NCBI GenBank assembly: GCA_002914805.1
Contig: JXTB01000038.1
Coordinates: forward strand, 1,226,242-1,290,241
Direction of reading: 5' to 3'
Source of the DNA: Parasponia andersonii
Lineage: Eukaryota; Streptophyta; Magnoliopsida; Rosales; Cannabaceae
Length of the DNA stretch: 64,000 bases
In this document: piece after piece, positions 1 through 11,630 of the stretch
How the letters are laid out: each line of letters starts with the position of its first letter
Position numbering within the stretch: position 1 is the first letter of the stretch
The notes under the pieces: model-generated
Database searches by the model: none
Told to the model about the DNA's origin: nothing
The model's input: the letters and a program-made list of their open reading frames with translations, nothing else
Program-made: the position numbers and the translations under genes

Positions 1-1481
1 ATTTATGTTCAGGACCCCATTAGGGCTTGTTTTCGACCTTTATTGCGGTTTTTCCCTTGCATGGCTTGGTCTCCTTAGTCATCATGATCACTCGGACTTA
101 TTCCAAACTTTTTGGAGCCCATTTGAATAAGATGGTACGTATGTTTTATTTCATGTTCTAATCTGTTCTTTGTTTTGTGTATTTTTTTTTTTCTTTCTGA
201 CAGGGTTTCTCTTGTTTTGTTTTTCATCCATATGTAAATAATTAATCCAAGCGCCCCCCACCCACAAAAAAAAAAAAAAAAAAACTCCATGTGTAAATAA
301 GAACAAAGGAATAATATATGGGGTCATGTACATTTGTAAAAAGTGTTGAATACATTGTGTATATAAATGTTTATTAACACCTTTTTGTTTGCAAAATGAA
401 ATCTATACGTGCAATTAAAAGTTGTAATATATGGGATGTGTTATTATATTTATATATATGATAAGGATGATAGAGGTAGCAAACCGTCGAGTTATTATTA
501 GCTTAATTTGCTTCTGTTAGCTAAATCTCTTAAACACGGAATAGTATTAAAGTACTATATGTCGAGCTTTATGGGAAAAACTTCGACGTTGCCTATTATA
601 ATCTGTGTCACTTAAACCATTAAAAAGAAGGACAAACATAGTTTGACAAACGCTCTTTAAAGAAAAGGACATTCTTATACCATCTTTTATATTTACGAGT
701 TATAGACTTCCTTGTTCCAATTACCAATATTTAAGATTCTTTTTGCTGGGAAATAAGAATACAGGCGCCCTTGCATATGTGATTTATCTATGGCCCAGCA
801 TTGATAACTTGGTAGGCCATTTTATAGTACGTAAGGTCAAAATCAACCTACCAGATTCGTAACACACAACCTCTTCTAGCCGATCCGAACACCACTTTTG
901 GATTACCAAAATCACAAGAGGAATGCTATCATTAGACGCATCACAATAATGACCATATTTTGATAAGATGCTGCATGTTTATGGCCATGCATTGATTAAT
1001 GGCTAGGCCACTTGTTTACATAATATAAGGTCCTAAAGCAAAAATTCGCGTACACAAAAAAGAATGCTAGTATCAGACACGAAACAATATGTGCAATGCA
1101 GATAGTCCGTATTTTTATATATATTTCTATTTCATCAAGACACATAGTATATAGAGTCAAGTTTAATATGATTATCATGATCGTTTATTGTTACTCAAAA
1201 TCAAATCAATATATATATATAATTAATTAGTTCAATAGTGATTGTTTAGGTTGATCTTATAATATTGTTAATTCTCTCCTTTTATTATTATTATTATTAT
1301 TTTCTCTCATTTGTTTGCTTTACGAACTATACAATCAATTGTATAGAAGGTTATATGAATGAATGCAATGCAATCCAGGAAAACCAAAAGAAGAGATTAG
1401 TTAACTTTATTTTTATAGTTATAAATGGAACCTTATTGGCTGGGCCTATAGGAAATAATGAGACTGTTGGGAGTCATTATC

Positions 1482-1492
1482 TGACGGCGTCA
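1482..1492. promoter_or_regulatory. as-1-like pair of TGACG half-sites
   Basis: The sequence TGACGGCGTCA holds two TGACG cores in opposite orientation that share the central bases. A related CGACGGCGTC lies at about 1553-1562. TGACG is the core bound by TGA-class bZIP factors, the known partners of ROXY glutaredoxins. The site lies about 1.37 kb upstream of the ROXY start, so its role is only inferred. Confidence 0.3.
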
Positions 1493-2497
1493 CTGTCCCC
1501 AACAACGACAAACGGCAACGAAAGCAAACAAAAGCAAAGCCTGACTCTAATACGACGGCGTCTCAGGCGTTCTTTGTCGGCTTGTCGGTTCCCCCCATAC
1601 ATTTTCACCCCTAATTTAATTACTTACATTTATCTTTCAAATTATATATATTTAAAAAAAAAAACACTAGTATATACTATTAACTACTAGCTACTACGAG
1701 TCTCTCTGCTCTCTGAAAAAGAAGAAACCGTTTCCTCTTTGGGATAAAAATAACCAGTTCCGAAACCCTACTCCCCCAGTCCCCACCACTAGTGTACTAT
1801 AGACTGCTAGTATTTTATTTATATTTTAAAAAAATTTATTTAAGAAAAGAACACAAAATGAAAATAAAAACAACTAAAATAACCCCATAAAAAAAATGGT
1901 AGTCGTTTTATATACATGATCATATATAGCAAACATGGCCGAGCCATAACATAACACTTATCCGTCTTGGGATTGAGAGTCTAGAGAGGGCTTTTTCTGG
2001 GTTATCTTGTTCTTATAGCGTGACTAAAGAGAATATATTTTCTGTTAAGATTTTTGGTACCGAATATCAGTACTGATCAATATGTATATGTAGATTAAAC
2101 AAAGAGAAAATTAAAAATTTTTGAAGACTCTTTAAAAAGTGCACTGTATATTGACTTTACTATTCTACAGTTCTACTGTGTGAATAATACGGATTTGCCT
2201 TTGACTGACACGTGTACGGTTTGTGATTAAAATTTGCGTGGCAAAACATCTAATTCAAAAAAAAATTATATTGAGCTAATTTTAAGGCTTACTCTCTCTC
2301 TCTCTCTATATACACATATGTATATATGTATATATTTATATATATATCTGTGTTTCATTTGGAGTACTCTCCTTCACGATAAAGCAAAAAGCAGCGCCCA
2401 TTTCGACTATACTGATTATTATTATTATAAGCAGAAGGAGAAGAAGAAGGTTTCTGTCCGTACATCAAAGCTTCAGTCTTTGCCGGGTACTACTACT

Positions 2498-2501
<4 letters not shown>

Positions 2502-2536
<35 letters not shown>
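2502..2536. repeat. (CT)n microsatellite upstream of ROXY
   Basis: An uninterrupted CT run of about 17 units. With the runs at 2290-2310 and 2751-2779 it forms a CT/GA-rich leader or promoter before the glutaredoxin gene. Such tracts are common in plant core promoters and 5' UTRs and are targets of BPC (GAGA-binding) proteins. Confidence 0.9.
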
Positions 2537-2540
<4 letters not shown>

Positions 2541-2747
2541 CTACAGTTTTCGAAGCTGCTTGTAAAACCCTAGGAGACAATTTTTTTTGGCGACCCACTC
2601 CTGATCTATATAATATATAAATATATAATCCATATATATATATCACATTCGGTTTTACATATAACAATATGATTCTTTACTTATCGCTAATATAGTACTA
2701 TAAAACCTACTCTTCTTTCAGTACTGTTATCTTGTTTCCTAGTCTTC

Positions 2748-2750
<3 letters not shown>

Positions 2751-2779
<29 letters not shown>
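2751..2779. repeat. (TC)n microsatellite, probable ROXY leader
   Basis: About 14 TC units followed by a TA-rich run (about 2787-2805), 80 bp before the glutaredoxin ATG. The TA-rich run may be the TATA region or part of the 5' UTR; the sequence alone does not decide. Confidence 0.85.
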
Positions 2780-2783
<4 letters not shown>

Positions 2784-2856
2784 CTCATATATATATATAT
2801 ATATACATATAATATATACGAACAGACATACTTATCAAGAAAAAAGTTCGAGAAAA

Positions 2857-3321
2857 ATGCAAGTACTGGCGAAGAAACCATCATCGGGCGGTGGCGGAGG
2901 AGGAGGAGGAGGAGCGGAGATCAGGATGATGGAGATCGACGGCGGCGGAGAGGAGTCGTCATCATCATCCACGGTGGCGGCGGCAGCGAGGAGTCCGTAC
3001 GAGATGGTGAGGCAGCTGGGGTCGTGCAACGCGGTGGTGGTGTTCAGCATGAGCGGCTGCTGCATGAGCACGGTAGTGAAGCAGCTTCTCTTCGGCCTCG
3101 GAGTGGGCCCCACGGTCGTCGAGCTGGACCAGCACGCGGCCGGGCCCCACATCCAGGCCGTCCTCTTCGACCTCCTCGGCGCCGCCGTCGGCCGCCACCA
3201 GGCCGTCCCGGCGGTCTTCGTCGGAGGTAAGTTCTTGGGCGGCGTCGAGACGCTCATGGCTTGCCACATCAATGGCACCCTCGTCCCTCTCCTCAAGGAT
3301 GCTGGCGCTCTCTGGCTTTGA
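2857..3321 (+). CDS. CC-type (ROXY) glutaredoxin
   Basis: A 154-residue single-exon glutaredoxin of the land-plant CC class. Residues 1-45 are low-complexity, with a run of nine glycines and a serine/alanine stretch. The thioredoxin fold starts near 'SPYEMVRQL'. The active site reads SGCCMS, so this is a CCMS variant rather than the commoner CCMC or CCLC. A typical glutathione-binding 'PAVFVGGKFLGG' follows, and the protein ends in 'LVPLLKDAGALWL', which contains the L..LL motif and the terminal ALWL motif of ROXY proteins. Family members bind TGA bZIP factors in the nucleus and repress or modify them in flower development, stress or nutrient responses. The ATG is the first in frame and gives the expected length. 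The gene is strikingly GC-rich compared with its AT-rich surroundings. Which ROXY it is cannot be settled here. Confidence 0.95.
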   Translation: MQVLAKKPSSGGGGGGGGGAEIRMMEIDGGGEESSSSSTVAAAARSPYEMVRQLGSCNAVVVFSMSGCCMSTVVKQLLFGLGVGPTVVELDQHAAGPHIQAVLFDLLGAAVGRHQAVPAVFVGGKFLGGVETLMACHINGTLVPLLKDAGALWL

Positions 3322-3411
3322 ATTTGTAGTTTGACTTTTCTTTTTTTTTCCCCCCCTTTTTAAGAAGTAATATATGATTATGGATATCATATATAAATAG
3401 TCTTATTTAAC

Positions 3412-4075
3412 TTATAACTTTAGGAATATAATGTTATTCATATTATATAAATATATCGAAACTACTGGCTGTAAAAAAAGTATGTAGTGTAGGGGACTCG
3501 AGCTCTATGATGTTTAATTATTAGTTGGCTTTGATATTAAAGAAAGCAAGATCATCAAATCAAGTTAAAGAAAGTAATTAGTTTCTTCTTTTATTTCTGG
3601 GAGTACATTTACATATATATATATATATCCGACACATGAGTCACACTAAATTAGTAGCGTATTAACTATCTTATGATATAGTACATCATTTTTTTTTCAG
3701 AGGGAAATTCGTGTCGAACTTCATTACTAATAATTGACTTTCTTGAAATTTTTTTTAAAGTATATTATGCATGTAGGAATATATAAAATTTATTCTTATT
3801 CTATAATTATATCGAAATGACTGGCTGTAAAAAGTACTCGTTCTATGATGTTTAGTTGGCTTTGACAAAAGAGAGTAATTATTTTCTTCTTCTATATATA
3901 TGTTTTTGTGGGTAAATTATGAATTTATATATATATATATGTATATGTAAGTGTGTGTCTGTGACATGAGGCACACTAATTACGGTAATTTATATTAGCT
4001 AGTTTATGGCATAGTTTCATATATAATGAACTTCAATATTACTATTAATAATTAATTTTTAGATGGATGAGCGGT
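3412..4075. repeat. diverged tandem duplication downstream of ROXY
   Basis: Two segments, about 3412-3768 and 3769-4075, share a run of blocks in the same order: 'taggaatata', 'actggctgtaaaa', 'ctatgatgttta..agttggctttga', a (TA)n run, 'gacatgag.cacacta' and 'gaacttcatta'. Small indels separate the blocks. The first copy begins within the probable 3' UTR of the glutaredoxin gene. Confidence 0.75.
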
Positions 4076-5000
4076 AAGATATTGATGGCTATATATGTAA
4101 TTTTTCTTGGGAAGTAAAAAAGATCAAGAAAAAAAAAATATTTATGACTATAGGTAAAAGGGTTGGATTGATAAAGAAAGATATGGACCAGAAAATATAT
4201 AGGTCATACGTCCTGGTCCGTACCAGAAAATACTGGCGGGGTTATGCTCCCGATTGCCATGTTTTACTAGCCGAATAATCCAGATCTAGGGAAAAGCATC
4301 GATCCATACTGACATATTCCACTGCTTTTTTCTGCTTTTCACTTCTTTATTATAATTATCACCCAAATATTAAGGAGAGATAAACATAAATATAATTGGA
4401 AAAAAGAGCAAATAATAAAGAGGACAGCCTTATTATTTTCAGGGAATATTGATAAATGCATTCAGCATGCTTATTAACTTAAGTTGGTTTGACACTTACT
4501 CGATCCCCGTAAGAAATTAGTAAGTATATCAGAGCACATATTTAGTGTCATAAACCATATAAAAATAAAAGATCGTGATAAAATCAGTTGCTTATTACTT
4601 GCTTTTGATGTATTTTATAAACATCATTTACCAAGCTAGCTAAAGTCATTTTATTTCTTTTTTTTTAAAAAAAAATTGAGATTCCAGATATTACGATATT
4701 TGAAGAATACGTACGGGTTTAAAGATCAGTTTATGAAGACAAGATATTACCAAATCAGCCAGTATAATTTCCAAACTAATTCACATATATAATTCGAAAT
4801 ATTTAAATACATACTTGAAATTGGATACATGCAACAAGGAAAGAAATCACAAAAAAGCATGAAACCCTAAAATATACCAACTTCATCACCCTCATTGAAC
4901 TCAAAGATTATTAACGAAATTCATCGTTTTCTTCTTTTGCTTGAAATTGAATTCATCATTTGTTATCAAGAAAGGTAATCAATAATTAGCAGCAGTATGA

Positions 5001-5107
5001 CTAACTATAACATTGCCTAGAGAAATGGTATATGGTTTGACTAAATATAACTTTGCCTAGAGAAAGGGTCTAGTATAAGTAATTTTAACTGTGCCCAGAG
5101 AAATTTA
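5001..5107. repeat. three copies of a ~40-bp repeat (GCCTAGAGAAA)
   Basis: The unit 'ataacattgcctagagaaa' occurs at about 5007, 5047 and 5085 (third copy diverged), giving a 38-40 bp period. No function is visible. Confidence 0.75.
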
Positions 5108-5298
5108 TGTAGACACATCACATATATATGCCATTCCAAGCTAAACAGCATCTCCAAAATTATGTCATTAATTTTTTTTTTTTTTTTGTTGGAATACTAC
5201 GGGGTACACAAGGAGAGCGATATATATAAGGCAGTTGGTACGACAGACTAAGCAGAAAGAGCCCCAGTAGTACTGCAACTACTGCATGTAAATGATTG

Positions 5299-5302
<4 letters not shown>

Positions 5303-5382
<80 letters not shown>
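5303..5382. repeat. (GA)40 microsatellite
   Basis: An 80-bp perfect GA repeat. Open frames across it encode only alternating Ser-Leu or Arg-Glu and are not genes. It is probably highly length-variable between individuals. Confidence 0.97.
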
Positions 5383-5384
<2 letters not shown>

Positions 5385-6739
5385 CTATTTCGATTAATTC
5401 TTTTTTTTTTTTTGGTATGCACTTTAGGAGAGTGTTTTAAAATCATATCAAAGGTATGAAATTTGACCGGCATGCATCTTTCTCATTTAGTTACTTGAAA
5501 TAGAATGCATGTGATCGTCAAGATCAATCCCCACCTTTTGTTTTACTGTCGACTCATACTCCCTTTGACTGTTTTCAAACTCATGTTTTGACTCTTTGAC
5601 TATCAAGATCATATGATTATTCCTTCCCAAATCAATATTTCTGTTTTCTTCTTCTTTTCTTTTAAATCGTATGAAATATATTAGCATATTTACTGAATGA
5701 AGTTATTTTGATTTTTGAACAATAATTAAGCTTTAATACTATATAGTATTACTTCGCTCCTTTTTTTTGGGTTAAACTAGTATTACTTCCGTTGATATAT
5801 TCATGACTTACATTTTTTTTGGGTACCAAAATAGCTGGAAAAAAAACACGTGGCGGGTTCTAGCACTATTAGTATATTTAGCTATTTTGTAAGATATGTA
5901 TACGTCGATGAATCTCGCATATGATCATGACATTAATACAATTTTAGTTACAACCTAAAAAACCTTGAGAATTTTTTTTCAAATTTTAATAAAACGTACT
6001 TATTCCTATTTAATTTAATGATTGTCCAAAAAGAAAATAAGTTCTTTCAAAATAAACTATCAAAACAATATAACTGTTCCTCAAATATATATATATATAT
6101 ATATAGAGAGAGATATATGTATATATAACACTGAATGTTAGGATTTTTACTCATCTTCTACCGTATAAAAACATAAGTCCACCGAATCAGTGATCCCAAA
6201 AGAAAATATTAGTTGTTTAAATTTTTAGTTAACATAATATATGTTTTTAAAAAATTGCAGCTAACTTTAATTCAATATGTTTCTTAAAAGGTAGTATTTG
6301 GCTACTTAACCCATAGGGAAATAGATCGACCTCATTAGGAGTATTTTGGACTAAAATGACTATTCAAAAAGAGTTTTGAAAATTGATTTTTTGGGAGTGT
6401 CATAGTATTGTAAAGAGACTCACATTATATGTATATCATAAATTATAACTTTATTATGATCAATCAATTGTCACAAATTTTGTGATACCCATCACGCACC
6501 ATTATGTAACTATTAGAAAAATAATTTTTTAAAGAGCTTTTTACATAAATATAGGCCCATATTCTAAAAAACTAAAAAATGTTGAATGAACTGAAATTTT
6601 TGAGAAATCCCAAATTTGTTTAGAAAAATATCTCAATAACAGTATTTAAAAAAAATATAATTTTTTAAAAAAAAAGACTAGTAATTTTTAAGATAATCAA
6701 GATAACTAATCAAGTTATTTAAGGTAATCAAGAGTTACT

Positions 6740-9700
6740 CACTACAACATTATAGTAAATTAACAGCGATTAAAAATCATCGTTAATACATGTACCGTTG
6801 AAAGTAGCACCTTTAACGGCGGTTAATAACTACCATTAAAACTTGACCAATAACGGTGATTTCAGTGGTGAGGAGATCTTTAATGACGGTTACCAGCGTT
6901 AAAAGCTTTTTCTAGGAGAATTTTTTTTTTTCCTTTCCTCAGGGTACTTTATACAACACCACAACATTAAACTTGCTTAATAAGGATATAAGTCAATTCA
7001 AACATAGGCAAACCTAGATATAACTATAATAAAGTATATATAATAAACATAATTAAAATCTAGTACATATAACTAAAAAGTTTCTATTATATAGATAATA
7101 TACTTTAACATAAATACATTTAAAAAATAATAATGAGTTTCTAGGTATATATCACTAATACTTGCAACCTAAATTTATCAAAAGTTATATTAACAACTCT
7201 AACATAGATAAAGTGAGCAAATCAAGATACACTCTAACATAAATTCTGCATTCCACATATTGAGTTGAGCTGGATACCATAATTATAATAGAATTATAGT
7301 TAAAATACATAAAGATGAAAGACAAGTAAAGACATCCTATACGAATAAACTATATCTTATACCTTAATATGATACTAAATTGGACTATCTCTTTTTCTCT
7401 TTCCTTCCATGTCCGTATGAAATATTTTGAATGCATTAAACAAAAATATGTGTTATAAAAACTAGTAGATTAAATAAATAAATATATATTCTATATATTA
7501 TACTCTACATTATACTAAGTTAAGAGATTCATAGTATCAGATGATTATCCAAGTAAATATAAGAAATAACTATTTTTTGAGATACGTTACTAAATGGAAA
7601 TAATGTGCAAGGTCACGTTAGCGACTATCATGTTTAACATCCGAAAGATAAGGATGCACACCATCAATCTAATCTTTCGATTCTAATTCAAAGTATTACA
7701 ATTTTATCATTATGAACTTTCAAATTCAACTTAATTCATACATAGTACAAACTTTAACTATTCTAAAGTCAATAAACTAAATAATTTCAATTCAATAAAA
7801 ATACTAAGTATACATATTGTAAAGTCACATAACACCAATTAATTCATGATAATGTGGTTAAATTAATAAGCTATAATTGCTAATATCCATTATCTAAACA
7901 ATATAAAATCATCAAATGATATTGTCACGACCCAAAACCCGGGCTAGTGGCAGAAGGGGAATTTCACAAAGGTAGGAAATTCCTTAATTTATTTGAAAAG
8001 TGTCAAAAGTTCTAGTTTTTATAAAAACAGTCCATTTAAATAAAATATTCAGAATTCCATCCCGTGAACCACTCCCACAGTTCGTATACACCACCAAATA
8101 TAAATTGAACAATTACTTGAAAACATAAAATTAATTAAAAAGAAACCAAACCCCGCATCATCATCATTCACAACAGATGTCCAATGCCAGAATGGCATGC
8201 ATAAGTTTACAGACAAAATAGAAAGCAGTAATCTTGGTTCAATGCTAACACAAAATTTCAAATAGTCTAAAGACTATGACAACAAACTCCTAGCATTACC
8301 AAGAGGCGAACTGCAATCAGGATGACCTCTTACTCCTCTTGATCACCAAGATCGCACTGGACACCACCTGAGGAGGAAGGTAAGGGAGGGTGAGCATAAA
8401 ATGCCCAGTAGGAAAATAGTTACCTCGGGGAAAAATAATTCAGTGATGGGAATCTCCTGCATGGTTAGTTCAAATCCAAAATATACACACACGTATATAT
8501 ATAATCCAAACCGGAAGCCAATATATATATAACAGTGTAATAAAAACCATCACTCCATATGCACATGACACAAATCAACTCATACCCATGAGCTCAAATC
8601 CTCTCATCTGTGGAAACCCAGGATGATGACACTAAGTGTACCTAACAGCCTGCCTGATACCTAAGCCCATACCCGCAGGGGACACCCATGTGTCGCCTAC
8701 CAAACCTGGAGGGACAACCGAATTGCCTACACCTGCCAAATGGGGAGGTAATCAGAAGTAACAAGACCTTGCGCAAGTTTACGGACTTTCACCGATGGTG
8801 GGGCACGTAGCGCCACACTGTAAAACCCACGATGCTAACACGGTGCTCATGTATGATCCTATGACACGTGCAATACAGAACTGAAGTGTAAAAACTACTG
8901 TATTCTGGTTTTTCAATAAAACATGCATAATATGGTTTTATAGAAAAACGGGCAGCATAACGGCCCTATTTTTGATATACCCAAAATAACCTGCACACAG
9001 TAAATTCCCAGAGCAGTACAGTATATATCGTATAACCAGATTCCATCACATATAATTCAAATCATTAAAAATACACTTGTTCTTATATGTTGCAGAAAAT
9101 AAGTTGTAAGTCAAAAACGGTATAAAACGAAGGTAACTAAACCCCTACCTCAACAGAATAGCGACACCACGCTATTAAGTCCTTAAAGTGTCGTTGACGA
9201 TCGCCCGGAGGGTCGGGATCCAATTCCAAGCCCTCGATCGTCCTCGTGCGAAAAATCAACTTTCTCACCGGAGCTTCAATTCCACAAACGAACTTCTTCA
9301 CTGAATTCCTAGCACCCAAAATAGCTAGGTTAGACATATAACTTGTCAAATTTGGGTCCGGGTCAATACCGGACCGGTGGCACGCAAAACGAGATAAAAT
9401 CTCGACCGTCCGATCTCGATTTTTGTGCCGATCACCAAACTACACAATATATATATTAAACTTCTCCATTTTCCGAGTACATTCCAAAAATGAAGTTAAA
9501 ATCACAATCTAACGGTCGGATCAAGAACAACACCCAAAAATTCGAAATGACCAAAAATGACAACTTTCAATCCGGGCAAAATGGAGTTGAGATATATATA
9601 CCTTGATGATCCTTGCGACGAGACGAATCCAACGAGACCGGTTTGAGGCCGAAACGTGGCCGGAATCGTCGCCGGTGGCCGGATTTCCGAAAAAGCTTCA

Positions 9701-10904
9701 ACCGGCTTTTCCTGCACTTTCCGGCGACACAGGCGGCGGCGAGCGGCGAGGACGGGCGGCGGAGTTTCGGTGCGGCACGGGGAGTCGACGCTAGCTGGTG
9801 GGCGGCCCGGACGGCGGCAGGCGGCGGTGCTGCGGGAGATCGGCCGAGAGAGAGAGAGACGAGGGAGAGAGAGAGAGGTCTCGGGGGAGGGAGGAGAGAG
9901 AAGAGAGAAAGGGAGAGGGAGGAAGATGTGCACGTGGCCCCTCTTTATTGGGCTGTGCAATTTTTCAAAAATTACACATAAGTCCCCAAAATTTCAAATC
10001 TTTATCAATCTAGTTCCCCAAAATTTACAATTTAGTCCATCTGAACAAAATTTTTGTAAATTAGTCCCCACAATATTTTATCCGAAAAATTGGTAAAATG
10101 TCCAAATTACCCTCGAAAATTCCGGGTTTTTACAGATATAAACTATGAAGATTTAATTTTTAAAAATAACTTTTTCGGATTAATTAAAATTATTGAAGAA
10201 AAATACCTGAAATTGGATAAAAATGTTTCAATACTCCAAAATTGAGCTCAAAATTAGTCTACCCATTTAAATTAAACCTAAATCAACAAAAAAAGAAATA
10301 AAAGTACATATTTATCGAGAATTATAGTTGTTGATTGTACAAAAATCTAAACTTTTATGAGGCACAAATAATTACTAAATGCTAACTAATCTTAAAAAAT
10401 ATAAGTATATAAAGCATATACAAGTCAAACGAAGTGATTTGAACTAAATAAGAGTAATTTTGGCAGTCTAAATTGCTAGAATAAGAGTGGTTGTGCATGA
10501 GGAAAACGAAGTTGGGAGTGGTAGACGAGCTCTCGACTGTGTAAAAGAAAGAAAATAAGGGACGAGCTGGTCTCAACCCTTATTTATATGATTTTTAATG
10601 GCAGTTATACTAAAACTACTATAAAAAGTTAAATTTGAGCATTAACGATTGTTCTGCTGCAAACACCATTACAAGTTTAAAAGATTTTAAATTTTTAATG
10701 ATGGTTGTACAAAACCGCTAGAAAAGTTAAAATTTGAGTATTATTTGCGATTTTGATGCAATTGTTGTTAAGGGTTTAAGAGATTATAAATTTTTCTCGG
10801 CAATTATACCTAAACTATCAAGAAAAGTTAAAATTGACTATTAACGACAATTTTGCTTCAACCGCCACTAATATTTTGTCATTAAATTCCTTTTCTTTGT
10901 TGTG
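6740..10904. mobile_element. non-autonomous CACTA (En/Spm-type) DNA transposon, carrying a nested LTR
   Basis: The left end reads CACTACAACA and the right end reads ..TTTGTTGTG, an imperfect inverted repeat of CACTA type. The element is flanked by the 3-bp duplication ACT (6737-6739 and 10905-10907), as expected of CACTA elements. Both subterminal regions carry scattered, diverged copies of a motif like 'aacggcggttaa' (about 6765-6905 and 10590-10890), typical of CACTA subterminal repeats. No transposase reading frame is visible. About 1.95 kb of the span is the element itself; the rest is the Gypsy solo LTR at 7923-10134. Family assignment rests on the termini, the 3-bp TSD and the subterminal repeats. 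Confidence 0.75.
7923..10134 (-). mobile_element. Gypsy-type solo LTR (2.2 kb) with 5-bp TSD
   Basis: The segment starts TGTCACGACCC and ends GGGTTTTTACA, and is bounded by the 5-bp direct repeat GATAT (7918-7922 and 10135-10139). Those are the marks of a complete LTR left after recombination between two LTRs. It matches, in reverse orientation, the long LTR at 50811-53257: both share the CGTGACA terminus, the 'gctcaccctccc..aggtggtgtcca' block (here about 8345-8395), the 'taccggaccggtggca' block (about 9367) and a GC-rich centre. Read in the direction of the element it therefore runs on the minus strand. Open frames in the GC-rich part (9500-9980) are not genes. Confidence 0.88.
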
Positions 10905-11630
10905 ACTTGAGGTAACTAGTCTAGTTACCTCGAATAACTTGATCGATTGTGGTAGTTCTGGAATTTATATATTTTATATCAGTATTCACATGATTTATTA
11001 TTTAAAGTCATACAATTTATGACACCCCAACGTACACGAAACTGTCATTGTCATAAATCAATCTAACATCACAAAATATACAAAAATTAGTCTCAAAATC
11101 TATTAATAGTTACAAATTTAATCCAAAATCATTCCAAAAATACACAGCATTACATTGCAAAATAAGCTATAATTATGATCCAAACCCCATCCGCATACTG
11201 CTTGCAGAACTTAAAAAAGTTCACCTTATGAACTAGAACTAAAGCAGAGAGGACTTCGAGCTCAGCATACATCTAAAACATTGTTATAGATTAATCATTC
11301 AATCGTTTTCATGAAAGGAAAAGGTGAAGAAAGAAAGAAATTATATTCAATTTTCTAAGTATTTAATTTCCAGATGAACTGCACTATTTCTTGTTCCTCC
11401 CATGCCACTAGAGATCAAATCAGCAGCGGAGCTTCTAGGTATCATGTAAGGAAACATCTCCACCCAAAGGTTTTATGAATATCAAATACCCAAAACCAAA
11501 TAATTACTAAACAAAAATTTGAAACAATCTTAGTAGAAAAACTATGACTAAAATTGAATATTGTTACGTAGTCCATGGCCATTAAGGCTAGCTCTAAATA
11601 CATAGATCTCTCGATTGATCGATCAAGAAC

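Larger units (their letters stand above)
1..2856. other. gene-free upstream region of the ROXY gene
   Basis: No coding region is supported here. The stretch is AT-rich. It contains a diverged tandem duplication (about 771-1110), a more GC-balanced patch at 1440-1600 with TGACG-type sites, a G-box-like CACGTG at about 2211, and three CT/GA tracts (about 2290-2310, 2502-2536, 2751-2779). The tracts lie in the last 600 bp before the glutaredoxin start, where promoter and 5' UTR would be expected. Small open frames here are low-complexity or start without context. Confidence 0.6.
4076..6739. other. gene-free AT-rich stretch
   Basis: No gene is supported. It holds the 40-bp repeats at about 5001-5107, the long GA microsatellite at 5303-5382, several T or A runs, and at 6690-6739 one arm of the palindromic sequence into which the CACTA element inserted. 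Confidence 0.6.

Noticed and set aside
1265..1690. 141-codon open frame upstream of ROXY
   Set aside because: Starts at a non-ATG codon with Tyr/Phe runs from T-rich repeats; no recognisable protein features.
2234..2667. Open frames on both strands through the CT tracts
   Set aside because: Ser-Leu and Arg-Glu repeats from CT/GA microsatellites; this is probable promoter or leader DNA.
2835..3390. Long open frames antisense to, or in other frames of, the glutaredoxin gene
   Set aside because: They arise because the GC-rich ROXY exon lacks stop codons in several frames; only the ROXY frame has conserved motifs.
5279..5473. Frame encoding a run of Ser-Leu repeats
   Set aside because: Translation of the (GA)40 microsatellite.
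9502..10096. Several overlapping open frames of 60-150 codons
   Set aside because: They lie in the GC-rich centre of the Gypsy solo LTR and are Arg/Gly low-complexity in all frames.
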